Origin: Actinomycetes bacterium
Lineage (GTDB): Bacteria; Actinomycetota; Actinomycetes; Mycobacteriales; Mycobacteriaceae
NCBI GenBank assembly: GCA_023404955.1
Contig: JAEXZY010000139.1
Coordinates: forward strand, 1-64,000
Direction: 5' to 3'
Length of the DNA stretch: 64,000 nucleotides
Shown here: positions 6,952-14,784 of the stretch, one piece after another
How the letters are laid out: the number at the start of each line of letters is the position of its first letter
Position numbering within the stretch: the stretch's first letter is position 1
The notes under the pieces: model-generated
Seen by the model: the letters and a program-made list of their open reading frames with translations, nothing else
Databases searched by the model: none
Told to the model about the DNA's origin: nothing
Translations under genes and position numbers: made by a program

Positions 6952-8180
6952 GTGGCGACCCTTTCTCGAGCTTGTTCGTACACCGCAACCGTCTGTGCGG
7001 CAACGGATTCCCAACTGAAGACGTCAAGCGCGCGCCGGCGGCCGTTACCGCCGAGCCTGCGCAGTTCGAGCGGCGAGTCGAGCAGCTCCCCGAGGACGGA
7101 GGTCAGCTCGTCGACGTCGGCCGGGGTCACCAGCCGAGCGCACTCGCCGTCAGGACCGACGACCTCGGGCAACGCGCCTGCCCGGCTGGCGACGATCGGG
7201 GTGCCGCTCGCCATCGCCTCGACCGCGGGCAGTGAGAAGCCCTCGTAGAGGGAGGGGATGCACGCCACTTCTGCCGAGGCGAGCAGGTCGGCCAGTTCGG
7301 TGTCGGACAACCCGCTGGAGCTGTGCACGATGTCGGAGATACCGAGTTCGGCGATCAGCTTCTCGGTGGGCCCGTTGGGTTCGAGTTTGGCGACCAGCTG
7401 CAATTCCAGATCGCGCTCGACACGCAGCCGCGCGATCGCGTGCAGGAGGTGGCTGACGCCCTTCAGCGGCACGTCTGCGCTGGCGATGGCGATGACCCGG
7501 TTACGGACCCGGTGCTCGGAGGGGCCGAAGAGTTCGGTGTCGACCCCGAGGGGTACGACGTGCAGCTGGCGCGGATCGACCGCGAAGTCTTCGGCGATGT
7601 CCGTCGCCGACGTCGACGAGACGGTGACGAGCTCGGGGATGCGGCGGGCGACGGCCTTCTGCATCTCGGCGAAGGCGTACCAGCGTCGCACCAGCGGCTT
7701 GCGCCACCACGGCGCGGCGGCGACCTCGACCACACGGTCCCGCGTGATCGGGTGATGCACGGTCGCGACCACCGGCATGCCCAAGGCGGCGATGTCCAGC
7801 AGTCCGGTTCCCAGGCACTGATTGTCGTGGACCACGTCGAAGTCGTCGAGCCGGTCGGCGAGCAGACGGGCCACCCGCTTGCTGAACGTCTTCGGTTCCG
7901 GGAACCCGGCGGTCCAGGTGGTCAGCAGCTCTTCGAGATCGATACTGGTCTTGATCTCGCTGGGCCGCGGGACGCGGAAGGGATCGGGCTCGCGGTAGAG
8001 ATCCAAGCTGGGCACCTTGGTGAGGCGCACCCGCGGATCCAGACCCTCGGGATAGGGCTGGCCAGAGAAGAGCTCGACCTCGTGGCCGAGCTCGACCAGT
8101 CCGCGGCTGAGATGGCGCACGTAGACGCCCTGCCCGCCACAATGTGTCTTGCTCCGATAAGACAGCAAGGCGATACGCAT
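6945..8180 (-). CDS. GT4-family glycosyltransferase
   Basis: A 411-residue retaining glycosyltransferase of the GT-B/GT4 type. The N-terminal domain begins MRIALLSYRSKTHCGGQGVYV, with the Gly-rich loop that contacts acceptor and donor. The C-terminal domain has the diagnostic EGFSLPAVEAMASGTPIVAS with the E-x7-E motif (about residues 313-332). A longer in-frame start exists, but the ATG at 8180 gives the canonical N-terminus. It is the first gene of a four-gene minus-strand operon. The promoter about 120 bases upstream (TTGCAT-N17-TATAGT) is overlaid by a TetR-type dyad. Sugar donor and acceptor are unknown; mycobacterial envelope glycolipids or polysaccharides are the natural guess. Confidence 0.88.
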   Translation of the reverse strand: MRIALLSYRSKTHCGGQGVYVRHLSRGLVELGHEVELFSGQPYPEGLDPRVRLTKVPSLDLYREPDPFRVPRPSEIKTSIDLEELLTTWTAGFPEPKTFSKRVARLLADRLDDFDVVHDNQCLGTGLLDIAALGMPVVATVHHPITRDRVVEVAAAPWWRKPLVRRWYAFAEMQKAVARRIPELVTVSSTSATDIAEDFAVDPRQLHVVPLGVDTELFGPSEHRVRNRVIAIASADVPLKGVSHLLHAIARLRVERDLELQLVAKLEPNGPTEKLIAELGISDIVHSSSGLSDTELADLLASAEVACIPSLYEGFSLPAVEAMASGTPIVASRAGALPEVVGPDGECARLVTPADVDELTSVLGELLDSPLELRRLGGNGRRRALDVFSWESVAAQTVAVYEQARERVATC

Positions 8181-8282
8181 CGTCAGCTCACCTATCCTGC
8201 GAGACGCATGTGAGCGCGAGTCCAGCGCGAGTAATCGCTCCGAGCTGGTCGAATCATGTGACGCAAGGAATCCGAACCCCTC

Positions 8283-8298
8283 CTGGACATGTGTCCAG
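8283..8298. promoter_or_regulatory. Putative TetR operator over the transcription start of the glycosyltransferase operon
   Basis: CTGGACA-TG-TGTCCAG is a perfect 7+2+7 dyad. On the minus strand it begins directly after the -10 box, so it covers the expected transcription start. Its central 12 bases match the dyad at the TetR gene start (3896-3907) exactly. Confidence 0.65.
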
Positions 8299-8327
8299 AC
8301 TATAGTTTGACGTGCTAGCTGATGCAA
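8299..8327 (-). promoter_or_regulatory. SigA-type promoter of the glycosyltransferase operon
   Basis: Read on the minus strand, TTGCAT (8327-8322) and TATAGT (8304-8299) are separated by exactly 17 bases, the standard housekeeping spacing. The -35 box lies between two copies of TGCTAGCT (8313-8320 and 8334-8341), spaced 21 bases apart. Confidence 0.6.
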
Positions 8328-8341
8328 CGCGTCTGCTAGCT
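8313..8341. repeat. Direct repeat TGCTAGCT x2, 21 bases apart
   Basis: Each copy holds the palindrome GCTAGC. A 21-base period places both on the same face of the DNA, and they flank the -35 box of the glycosyltransferase operon promoter. This could be a second regulator site, or coincidence. Confidence 0.4.
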
Positions 8342-8386
8342 CTGACTACCACAATCGGCTCGGAGCGTCCTGCTCACCCCTGGCGA

Positions 8387-8842
8387 TCACGGCGGGGGGA
8401 AGCCACCCGTGGCCACCGGCCCCCAGCGCTGCGGCGTGACTCTGATGAGGCACTTTCCCTGGTCCACCATCGCCTGCCGGTACTCGTCCCAGTCGGGGTG
8501 TTCACCGGCCACCGCGCGGAAGTAGTCCACCAGGGGCTCGACGGCCTCGGGCAGCGAAATGACCTCGGCCGGGCCGTCGACCTGGACGTAGGGGCCGTTG
8601 AACTCGTCGCTGAGCACGAGAACGCTGGCGCGCGGGTCGCGACGGATGTTGGCGGCTTTGGCCCGCTGTGGGTAGCTGGCCACCACGATGCGCCCGTGGG
8701 CGTCGAGGCCGCCGGTCACCGGGGAGGTCTGCAGCGATCCGTCGGCGCGGAACGTGGTGAGCACCATCTGGTGGCGTGGGCGGATGAAGTCGTGCAATTC
8801 ATCGGCGGCGACGGCGTCGGCCGTCGCATACTTTCGGGCCAT
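8387..8842 (-). CDS. PPOX-class F420-dependent oxidoreductase
   Basis: A 151-residue split-barrel flavin/F420-binding protein, MARKYATADAVAADELHDFI onward. QMVLTTFRADGSLQTSPVTG is the typical first-strand motif. RIVVASYPQRAKAANIRRDPRASVLVL carries the basic cofactor phosphate-binding region, and YVQVDGPAEVI follows. Its length (about 150) is standard for the small mycobacterial F420 family. It uses F420H2 or a flavin to reduce an unknown substrate. The start is the ATG at 8842; much longer frames upstream run antisense through another gene and are not real. Confidence 0.85.
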   Translation of the reverse strand: MARKYATADAVAADELHDFIRPRHQMVLTTFRADGSLQTSPVTGGLDAHGRIVVASYPQRAKAANIRRDPRASVLVLSDEFNGPYVQVDGPAEVISLPEAVEPLVDYFRAVAGEHPDWDEYRQAMVDQGKCLIRVTPQRWGPVATGGFPPP

Positions 8843-8890
8843 CACGCGAGCGTATTCGACATGTCGGTGGTGTCGCCTACCGTGTCGAAC

Positions 8891-9202
8891 ATGAGTTCGA
8901 ATGATGTGTTCACTGCCCTCGATGCCGTCGATGTCGCCTACCGTGCGGTCGCCGATCTGCCGCTGCACGAGCTCCGCCCCACCGATCTGCGCGCGCTGGT
9001 GGTGCGGCTGGAGGAGTTGGACAAGCACGTCGTCGCCCTGCAACGCCGAATGATCCGCCGGTTGGTGAGCGCACCCCCTCCGGCTGAGTTCGCCGGCGCC
9101 TCCTGGGCACAGGTGCTGTCCCGTCGTCTGCGCATCTCCGTCGGTGAGGCCCAGCGGCGCATCGTCGAGGCCGGCGGGCCGCCGCAGGCGCTGTCGGCAT
9201 GA
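8891..9202 (+). CDS. Short DUF222-like (13E12-repeat type) protein, probable remnant
   Basis: A 103-residue protein whose middle and end match the N-terminal part of DUF222: LRPTDLRALVVRLEELDKHVVALQR, then ASWAQVLSRRLRISVGEAQRRIVEA. Full DUF222-HNH proteins of mycobacteria run to about 400-500 residues and end in an HNH nuclease. Here the frame stops (PPQALSA) just after the first helical block, and I find no HNH motif downstream before the acyl-CoA dehydrogenase gene. It is either a decayed copy or a functional short version. An ATG start is present without a strong ribosome site. Confidence 0.5.
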   Translation: MSSNDVFTALDAVDVAYRAVADLPLHELRPTDLRALVVRLEELDKHVVALQRRMIRRLVSAPPPAEFAGASWAQVLSRRLRISVGEAQRRIVEAGGPPQALSA

Positions 9203-9352
9203 CCGGCGAATACACGACCGGTGGTTTTTGCCGCGCCCGTGGGTACCCGCCCAGCCGAGGCGCAGGGAAAAGGCGGTGGTGCGCATGTCCAGGCTGACGA
9301 ATGAGCCGACATCCGAGCTGAGGTCTGAGCTGAGTTCCGGGGAGGTGGCGTC

Positions 9353-10747
9353 GTGACCTTCGACATCACCCCGACTGCCGCCCAGCACGACTTGGCCAGG
9401 CGCACACATGAATTCGCCGAAGAGGTGGTGCGGCCGGTCGCGGGCGAATTCGACCAACGCCAGGAATTCCCGTGGCCGGTTCTCGAAGAGGCAGCGCAGC
9501 GTGGCTTCTACAGTCCGCTGTTCTATCGCGATCTGATCGGTGACCCGACCGGCCTGTCGCTGCCGATGTTCATGGAGGAGCTGTTCTGGGGATGTGCCGG
9601 CATCGGGCTGGCCGTGGTGATGCCCGCGCTGGCGTTGTCGGCGATCGGCCAGGCCGCCTCGCCCGAACAGATGCTCCAGTGGGCGCCGGAATGCTTCGGC
9701 ACCCCGGGCGACCTCAAACTGGCCGCGCTGGCCATCTCCGAACCCGAGGGCGGAAGCGATGTCCGCAATCTGCGCACCACGGCCCGGCGTGACGGTGACG
9801 CCCCCGATGCGGACTGGATCATCGACGGCCACAAGATGTGGATCGGCAACGGCGGCATCGCCAACGTGCACGTCGTCAACGCGGTGGTCGACCAAGAACT
9901 GGGCCACAAGGGTCAGGCGTTGTTCATCGTGCCGGGCGGTACCCCGGGCCTGGAGATGGTCCGCAAGCTCGACAAGCTCGGCTGCCGCGCCTCGCACACC
10001 GCGGAGCTGAAGTTCAACAGCGTGCGGGTGCCGGCCGAGAACCTCCTCGGTGGCCAGGAGAAGCTGGACCACAAGCTGGCCCGCGCCAGGGAAGCCGTCG
10101 AAGGCGCCAAGCACTCGGGGTCCGCCACGCTGGGAACCTTCGAGCAGACCCGTCCGATGGTCGCCGCGCAGGCGCTCGGGATCACTCGCGCTGCACTGGA
10201 ATACGTGACCGAGTACGCCAACCGACGGGAAGCGTTCGGCGGGCCCATCATCGACAACCAGGGCATCGCGTTTCCGCTGGCCGACCTGGCCACCGGGCTG
10301 GATGCCGCCCGGTTGCTGACCTGGCGGGCGTCGTGGATGGCGGCCACCGGCGTGCCGTTCGAGCGCGGCGAGGGCTCGATGTCGAAGCTGGCGGCCAGCG
10401 AACTCGCGGTGCGGACCACAGAACGCGCGATCCAGACGATGGGCGGCTGGGGCTACATCAAAGACCACCCCGTGGAGAAGTGGTACCGCGACGCCAAGCT
10501 GTACACCATCTTCGAGGGCACCAGCGAGATCCAGCGCATCGTGATCTCCAACGCGCTCGGCGCCGGAGACGGCAGGCCGCCGCTGCACGTCGACCTGGAG
10601 CCCAGCGGCGGCCCGCTCAACCGCATGTTCGGCCGCGGCACACCGGCTCGCACGCAAGCGGCCAACACGGCGTTGTCGATGAAGGACCGCGTGCCGGCAC
10701 CGGTGATGAACGCCGCGATGAAGGTGCTCCGCCCGCCGAAGAAGTGA
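9353..10747 (+). CDS. Acyl-CoA dehydrogenase (FadE family)
   Basis: A 464-residue FAD-dependent acyl-CoA dehydrogenase for the alpha,beta-oxidation step of beta-oxidation. Family marks in order: AISEPEGGSDVRNLRTTA (FAD/substrate loop), WIIDGHKMWIGNGGIANVHV, GCRASHTAELKFNSVRVPAENLLG, the arginine-rich YANRREAFGGPIIDNQGIAF, IQTMGGWGYIKDHPVEKWYRDAKL, and IFEGTSEIQRIVI. The Glu of FEGTSE matches the usual catalytic base position. The C-terminal 50 residues extend beyond the core. The GTG start is preceded by GGGGAGG. It has no beta-oxidation neighbours, so chain-length preference is open. Confidence 0.9.
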   Translation: MTFDITPTAAQHDLARRTHEFAEEVVRPVAGEFDQRQEFPWPVLEEAAQRGFYSPLFYRDLIGDPTGLSLPMFMEELFWGCAGIGLAVVMPALALSAIGQAASPEQMLQWAPECFGTPGDLKLAALAISEPEGGSDVRNLRTTARRDGDAPDADWIIDGHKMWIGNGGIANVHVVNAVVDQELGHKGQALFIVPGGTPGLEMVRKLDKLGCRASHTAELKFNSVRVPAENLLGGQEKLDHKLARAREAVEGAKHSGSATLGTFEQTRPMVAAQALGITRAALEYVTEYANRREAFGGPIIDNQGIAFPLADLATGLDAARLLTWRASWMAATGVPFERGEGSMSKLAASELAVRTTERAIQTMGGWGYIKDHPVEKWYRDAKLYTIFEGTSEIQRIVISNALGAGDGRPPLHVDLEPSGGPLNRMFGRGTPARTQAANTALSMKDRVPAPVMNAAMKVLRPPKK

Positions 10748-11073
10748 TGAGCTGACGCCCGGACACGGGGGTTGCCAGCAACCGCCGGCAGGTACGCGCG
10801 GCGTGCGGGACACGGGTGACCGCCGTCACGAGACGTCGCACCCGCGGTGCCGGCGCTCCGCGCGACCGTACGGCTGGCACTCCCACCGCGACGGTGCGAA
10901 AGCCGCGATAGGACGCGTCGGCGGTAGTCGAGCGCCGTCTCGGACGAGCTTCGTGACGCCCAGGACACGGGAAAGTGTCAGTCCGTGAAAAAACCCGATA
11001 CCCCTGGTTTCACCTCACATGCTTCTGGCAACATTACCGCCCAGTAGGGACCTTATCGGCACGGTGAACAGGA
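10748..11073. other. Intergenic region upstream of the membrane/cupredoxin operon
   Basis: This gap of about 330 bases contains no convincing gene; open frames through it are shadows with atypical composition. The right end must carry the promoter of the operon beginning near 11080. The only structure I noticed is a weak GTGAAA/TTTCAC pair near 10985-11015. No clear -35/-10 pair was found. Confidence 0.4.
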
Positions 11074-11079
11074 ATGACG

Positions 11080-12918
11080 ATGACGCATTCTCGACCGGAC
11101 ATCGCGGTGCTCGCGCAGGGCAGCGAAGGTGGCGGCGCGGAGCTCAGCCAGGTCTTCGGCCTTTCTGCGGTGGCACTCGCCGTCACTGCGGTACTGCTGT
11201 GGATCGGCTATCTGCACCGGCAGCACAAGATCTCCTGGCTGGCCAATCTCGCCGAGTGGATGGGCCGCAAGTTCAACAGGCCGGCGTGGGTGGCTCTTCC
11301 GGTGGCGATCTTCGTCAGCGCGATCATCTGCGCCCTGTTCGGCTTCATCTGGGATGTCAGCCTGCACATCGGCAAGGGCCGCGATCCGGGGCCGCTGGCC
11401 AACCCGGCGCACTACTTCATCATCGTCGGGCTGTTCTTCGTGTTCATCGCGGGCTGCACGGCGATCGTGCTGCCATTCGACAAGCCCGGCCCGGCCGCGG
11501 TTCGCATCACCGACAAGTGGTACGCACCCGTCGGCGGCATCGTGATGGCCGGCTGCGGCATGTACGCGCTGATCGGCTTCCCCCTCGATGACGTGTGGCA
11601 CCGCATCTTCGGCCAAGACGTCACGCTGTGGGGGCCCACGCACCTGATGATGATCGGCGGCGCCGGCTTCTCGACGATCGCCGCGGCCTACCTGGAGGTC
11701 GAAGGAAAACGGGCGGTCGGCGCGGACGCCCCACGAGACGGCATCGGGCTCAAGTTCATCCAGTACCTCGCCTTCGCAGGCGTGCTGATCGGCCTCTCGG
11801 TCTACCAGATCGAGTTCGACTTCGGCGTCCCTCAGTTCCGGCAGGTCTTCCAGCCGATGCTGATCGCCGCCGCGGCGTCGGTCGCTCTGGTCGCCGCGCG
11901 CATCTTCCTGGGTCGCGGCGCGGCGATCATCGCCGCAGTCGTGGCCATCGGCCTGCGCGGCATCATCGCGTTCATGGTCGCGCCCCTGCTGGACGCACCG
12001 GTGAACTGGTTCCCGCTGTACCTGGGCCCGGCCCTAGTCGTGGAATTGGTGGCGCTGACCCCGCTACTCAAGAAGCCCGTGCTGTTCGGCATGGTCAGCG
12101 GTCTCGGAATCGCCACGGTCGGGCTGTGGCTGGAGTCGCTGTGGATCGACGCGATCTACCCCTACCCCTGGCCGACCAGCATCTGGCCCGAAGCTCTCGC
12201 GATGGCCGTACCCGTGGCGATCCTCGCGGGCGGTTGCGGCGCGATGATCGGCATGGTCCTCACCGCGCGCAAGCTGCCCAGCCGGGCGATCTCCATCGGC
12301 CTGGTGGTACTGACCGTGCTGGCGATCGGCGGAGCCACGGCCAACGGCTTGCGGTACTCGGTGCCGCAGAACGAAACTGCAACGTTCGCGCTGACCGAAG
12401 CACAGGGCCCCGGTCCCGGCCGGTTCGTGACCGCCGACGTGCGCTTCAACCCGCCGGACGCGATCAGTGAGGACCCCAACTGGGTGTCGGTCCTGGCATG
12501 GCAGGGCGGGCTGGCCAACGAACGCGGGCAGTTCATCGACCACCTGGATCAGGTCGGGCCCGGCCACTACGTGTCCACCAAGCCGATGCCGGTGTCCGGC
12601 CAGTGGAAGACCCTGCTGCGGGTGCACGACGGAACGACGCTGACCGCGGTGCCGATCTATCTGGCCGGTGACCCGGGCATCGGCGCCAAGGAGGTGCCGG
12701 CCGAAGCCCAGTTCACCCGCCCGTTCGTCTCGGAGATCACGATTCTCCAGCGTGAGCGCAGCCCCGACATTCCGGCGTCGCTGTGGCTCATCGGGTGCCT
12801 CATCGTGCTGGTCTGCACGCTGGCGATGATCGCGGGCATCAGCTGGGGCGGTGGCCGGATCAACAACAACGAGCCGACGGGTAGCGAGAACGAACTGCAG
12901 CCGTCTGCGCAGGCATGA
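11080..12918 (+). CDS. Large polytopic membrane protein with periplasmic YtkA/FixH-like domain
   Basis: A 612-residue membrane protein with roughly a dozen hydrophobic segments and a soluble stretch at about residues 425-565. The ATG at 11080 is preferred because AGGA lies 6 bases before it; the ATG two codons earlier is possible. Conserved-looking His/Asp/Trp clusters sit at membrane edges: FIWDVSLHIGKGRDPG, NPAHYFIIVG, DDVWHRIFGQDV and WGPTHLMMIGG. These could bind a metal or heme. The soluble part (GPGRFVTADVRF, VGPGHYVSTKPMPVSGQWKTLLRVHDG) resembles the Ig-like YtkA/FixH/CopC group. It is followed without a gap by a small membrane peptide, a cupredoxin-like lipoprotein and another membrane protein. 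A copper- or redox-related role is inference. Confidence 0.65.
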   Translation: MTHSRPDIAVLAQGSEGGGAELSQVFGLSAVALAVTAVLLWIGYLHRQHKISWLANLAEWMGRKFNRPAWVALPVAIFVSAIICALFGFIWDVSLHIGKGRDPGPLANPAHYFIIVGLFFVFIAGCTAIVLPFDKPGPAAVRITDKWYAPVGGIVMAGCGMYALIGFPLDDVWHRIFGQDVTLWGPTHLMMIGGAGFSTIAAAYLEVEGKRAVGADAPRDGIGLKFIQYLAFAGVLIGLSVYQIEFDFGVPQFRQVFQPMLIAAAASVALVAARIFLGRGAAIIAAVVAIGLRGIIAFMVAPLLDAPVNWFPLYLGPALVVELVALTPLLKKPVLFGMVSGLGIATVGLWLESLWIDAIYPYPWPTSIWPEALAMAVPVAILAGGCGAMIGMVLTARKLPSRAISIGLVVLTVLAIGGATANGLRYSVPQNETATFALTEAQGPGPGRFVTADVRFNPPDAISEDPNWVSVLAWQGGLANERGQFIDHLDQVGPGHYVSTKPMPVSGQWKTLLRVHDGTTLTAVPIYLAGDPGIGAKEVPAEAQFTRPFVSEITILQRERSPDIPASLWLIGCLIVLVCTLAMIAGISWGGGRINNNEPTGSENELQPSAQA

Positions 12919-13064
12919 CGTCTGCGACGGAGGTGGTGATCCTCGCGGATCACTCGATCTGGTTGGCGCTGCCCGCGTTCGCTCCGGCGTTCGTGGTGGC
13001 CGGCGTGGTGTTCTACATCGCGAGGAAGAACCGCAAAAATTCCGACGAGACAGGGGAACCGTGA
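12915..13064 (+). CDS. Small single-span membrane protein (49 residues)
   Basis: A short frame, MTSATEVVILADHSIWLALP onward, that overlaps the preceding stop by ATGA and the following start by GTGA. It has one transmembrane helix (WLALPAFAPAFVVAGVVFYI) and a basic then acidic cytoplasmic tail (ARKNRKNSDETGEP). The overlap at both ends and the clean topology argue that it is real. It may be a small subunit joining the two large membrane proteins of the operon. No family is recognised. Confidence 0.7.
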   Translation: MTSATEVVILADHSIWLALPAFAPAFVVAGVVFYIARKNRKNSDETGEP

Positions 13065-13471
13065 CCAGACTCCTCGTGCTGACCGCCGCTGCGGCTCTGC
13101 TGATCTCCGGATGCGGAGGCAACAAGAGCGACGACGCCGGTACCGGGAGTTCCAGCCCGGGCGCCCCCGCCCCGTCACAGATGACCGACGCGCAGACATC
13201 GCCGGATCGTTTGGTGATCGCCGTGTCGATCAAGGGCGGCACGGTCACCCCGACCAATGAACAGTTGCAGGCAAAGGTCAAGCAGCCCATCGTGATCCAG
13301 GTCGACAGCGACGCCGCCGATGAACTCCACGTGCACTCCACCCCGGAGCACTCGTTCCCGATCGCCGCCGGGCCCGGCCAGTCGTTCCAGTTCTCCGTCG
13401 ACATGCCCGGCCGCGTCGATGTGGAACTGCACGAGCTGAACAAGACCATCGCGACCATCGCCGTGCAGTGA
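13061..13471 (+). CDS. Cupredoxin-like lipoprotein
   Basis: A 136-residue lipoprotein with a GTG start. The lipobox is LLISGCGG (Cys18), followed by a Ser/Pro-rich linker to about residue 45 and a beta-rich domain resembling cupredoxin-like folds: VIAVSIKGGTVTPTNEQLQ, QPIVIQVDSDAADELHVH, STPEHSFPIAAGPGQSFQF, MPGRVDVELHE. His90, His92, His97 and His124 are candidate metal ligands. There is no cysteine in the mature domain, so it is not a classical blue-copper site. It overlaps both neighbours by GTGA. Binding of copper on the outer face of the membrane is inference. Confidence 0.7.
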   Translation: MTRLLVLTAAAALLISGCGGNKSDDAGTGSSSPGAPAPSQMTDAQTSPDRLVIAVSIKGGTVTPTNEQLQAKVKQPIVIQVDSDAADELHVHSTPEHSFPIAAGPGQSFQFSVDMPGRVDVELHELNKTIATIAVQ

Positions 13472-14784
13472 CCTCCCATGTGCTTGCCCATGGGCTGGGC
13501 GGCTCGACCGATCTGCCGATCCCGTTCACCTATGCGCTGATCGGTGCGGCCTGGGCGCTGACGTTCACGTTCGCCGTGGTCGCATTGGCATGGCGAAAGC
13601 CGAAATTCGATGCGGCGCGGCCGGGCCGGGAGCTCCCTACAGTCATCACGCGGGTCGTCGACGCGTCTGTCACCCGCTGGCTGTTGACGGTGCTGACGCT
13701 GGTGCTCACTGCGTGGGTGGCGATGGCCGCTTTCTTCGGTCCGCAGAACTCCGACAACGCGTTGCCCGGTGTGTTCTACGTGCTGTTGTGGGTCGGGCTG
13801 GTCGCACTGTCGCTGCTTTTCGGCCCGGTGTGGCGGGTGATCTCGCCGGTGCGGGCGCTGCACCGGATCACCGGGCGGCCTTCGCTCAAGCGGAGCTACC
13901 CCGAGCGGCTGGGGTACTGGCCGGCCGCGGCGGGCCTGTTCGCGTTCGTCTGGCTCGAGCTGGCCAGCCCCGACCCGGGCTCCCTGCAAGCGATTCGGAT
14001 CTGGGTGCTCGTCTACCTGGCCGTCACCCTCGCGGGCACGCTGTGGTGCGGCACGCGATGGTGTGCCCGCGCCGATCCGTTCGAGGTTTACAGCGTGGTC
14101 GCGTCCCGACTGTCCCCGCTGCGCCGCAACGCTGACGGCCGCATCGCGGTCGGCAACCCGTTCGACCACCTGGGCACGCTGCCGGTACGTCCCGGCACCG
14201 TCGTCGTGCTGTCGGTACTGCTGGGCTCGACCGCGTTCGACAGCTTCTCGGCGACGCCGCAGTTCCGGAACTTCAGTGATCGGGTCACGGACTCCGCGGC
14301 GACGGCGAGCCTGCTGAGGACCGCGGGCCTGCTGCTGTTCGCCGCCGTGGTCGCCGTGTCCTTCACGCTGGCCGCCCGCTGCACCGGAGGCGTCGACGCG
14401 CAGGAGCGGCGCGAACTGCCCGGCAAGATGGCCCACTCGCTGATCCCGATCGTCATCGGCTACGTCTTCGCTCACTACCTCACCTACCTCGTCGAACGCG
14501 GACAGGAGGCGATCATCCGGCTCGCCGACCCGCTCGGACGCGGCTGGAACGTGCTGGGCCTCGCCGACAACGAGGTGAGCTACGTGCTCTCCATGCATCC
14601 CGCGGTCGGCGCGACACTCAAGGTCGGCTTCGTGGTGGCCGGCCACATCGCCGGCGTCATCGCCGCGCACGACCGCTCGTTGGCGTTGCTGCCGCGGGCG
14701 CATCAGGTGACCGGACAGCTGGCGATGATGCTGGTGATGGTCGGCTACACGTTCATGGGTCTGTATTTGCTGTTCGGTGGCTGA
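13468..14784 (+). CDS. Polytopic membrane protein of the cupredoxin-lipoprotein operon
   Basis: A 438-residue integral membrane protein with about ten hydrophobic helices. Distinctive features are the N-terminal HVLAHGLGG, the WCGTRWCARADPFEVYS segment with two cysteines (about residues 192-206), and FAHYLTYLVERGQEAI near residue 335. Similar actinobacterial proteins are sometimes labelled fenitrothion hydrolase by analogy; I give that no weight. The GTG start overlaps the lipoprotein stop. Its reaction is unknown. With the upstream genes it looks like part of a membrane-bound redox or metal-handling complex. Confidence 0.65.
   Translation: MTSHVLAHGLGGSTDLPIPFTYALIGAAWALTFTFAVVALAWRKPKFDAARPGRELPTVITRVVDASVTRWLLTVLTLVLTAWVAMAAFFGPQNSDNALPGVFYVLLWVGLVALSLLFGPVWRVISPVRALHRITGRPSLKRSYPERLGYWPAAAGLFAFVWLELASPDPGSLQAIRIWVLVYLAVTLAGTLWCGTRWCARADPFEVYSVVASRLSPLRRNADGRIAVGNPFDHLGTLPVRPGTVVVLSVLLGSTAFDSFSATPQFRNFSDRVTDSAATASLLRTAGLLLFAAVVAVSFTLAARCTGGVDAQERRELPGKMAHSLIPIVIGYVFAHYLTYLVERGQEAIIRLADPLGRGWNVLGLADNEVSYVLSMHPAVGATLKVGFVVAGHIAGVIAAHDRSLALLPRAHQVTGQLAMMLVMVGYTFMGLYLLFGG

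Noticed and set aside
9285..9356. A 23-codon frame ending in an overlap with the acyl-CoA dehydrogenase start, containing a GAGCTGAG repeat.
   Set aside because: No ribosome site for its ATG and no hydrophobic or regulatory peptide feature. The GTG overlap alone is weak, and the repeat gives a low-complexity product.
8387..10813. An 808-codon minus-strand frame covering the F420 oxidoreductase and the acyl-CoA dehydrogenase region.
   Set aside because: Only its last 151 codons (8387-8842) look like a protein family; the rest is antisense to clear genes, as is common in high-GC DNA.
13468..14784. Assignment of the 438-residue membrane protein as a fenitrothion (organophosphate) hydrolase.
   Set aside because: That label rests on distant similarity to one described enzyme. 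No metal-hydrolase motif is visible here, and the operon context does not support it.
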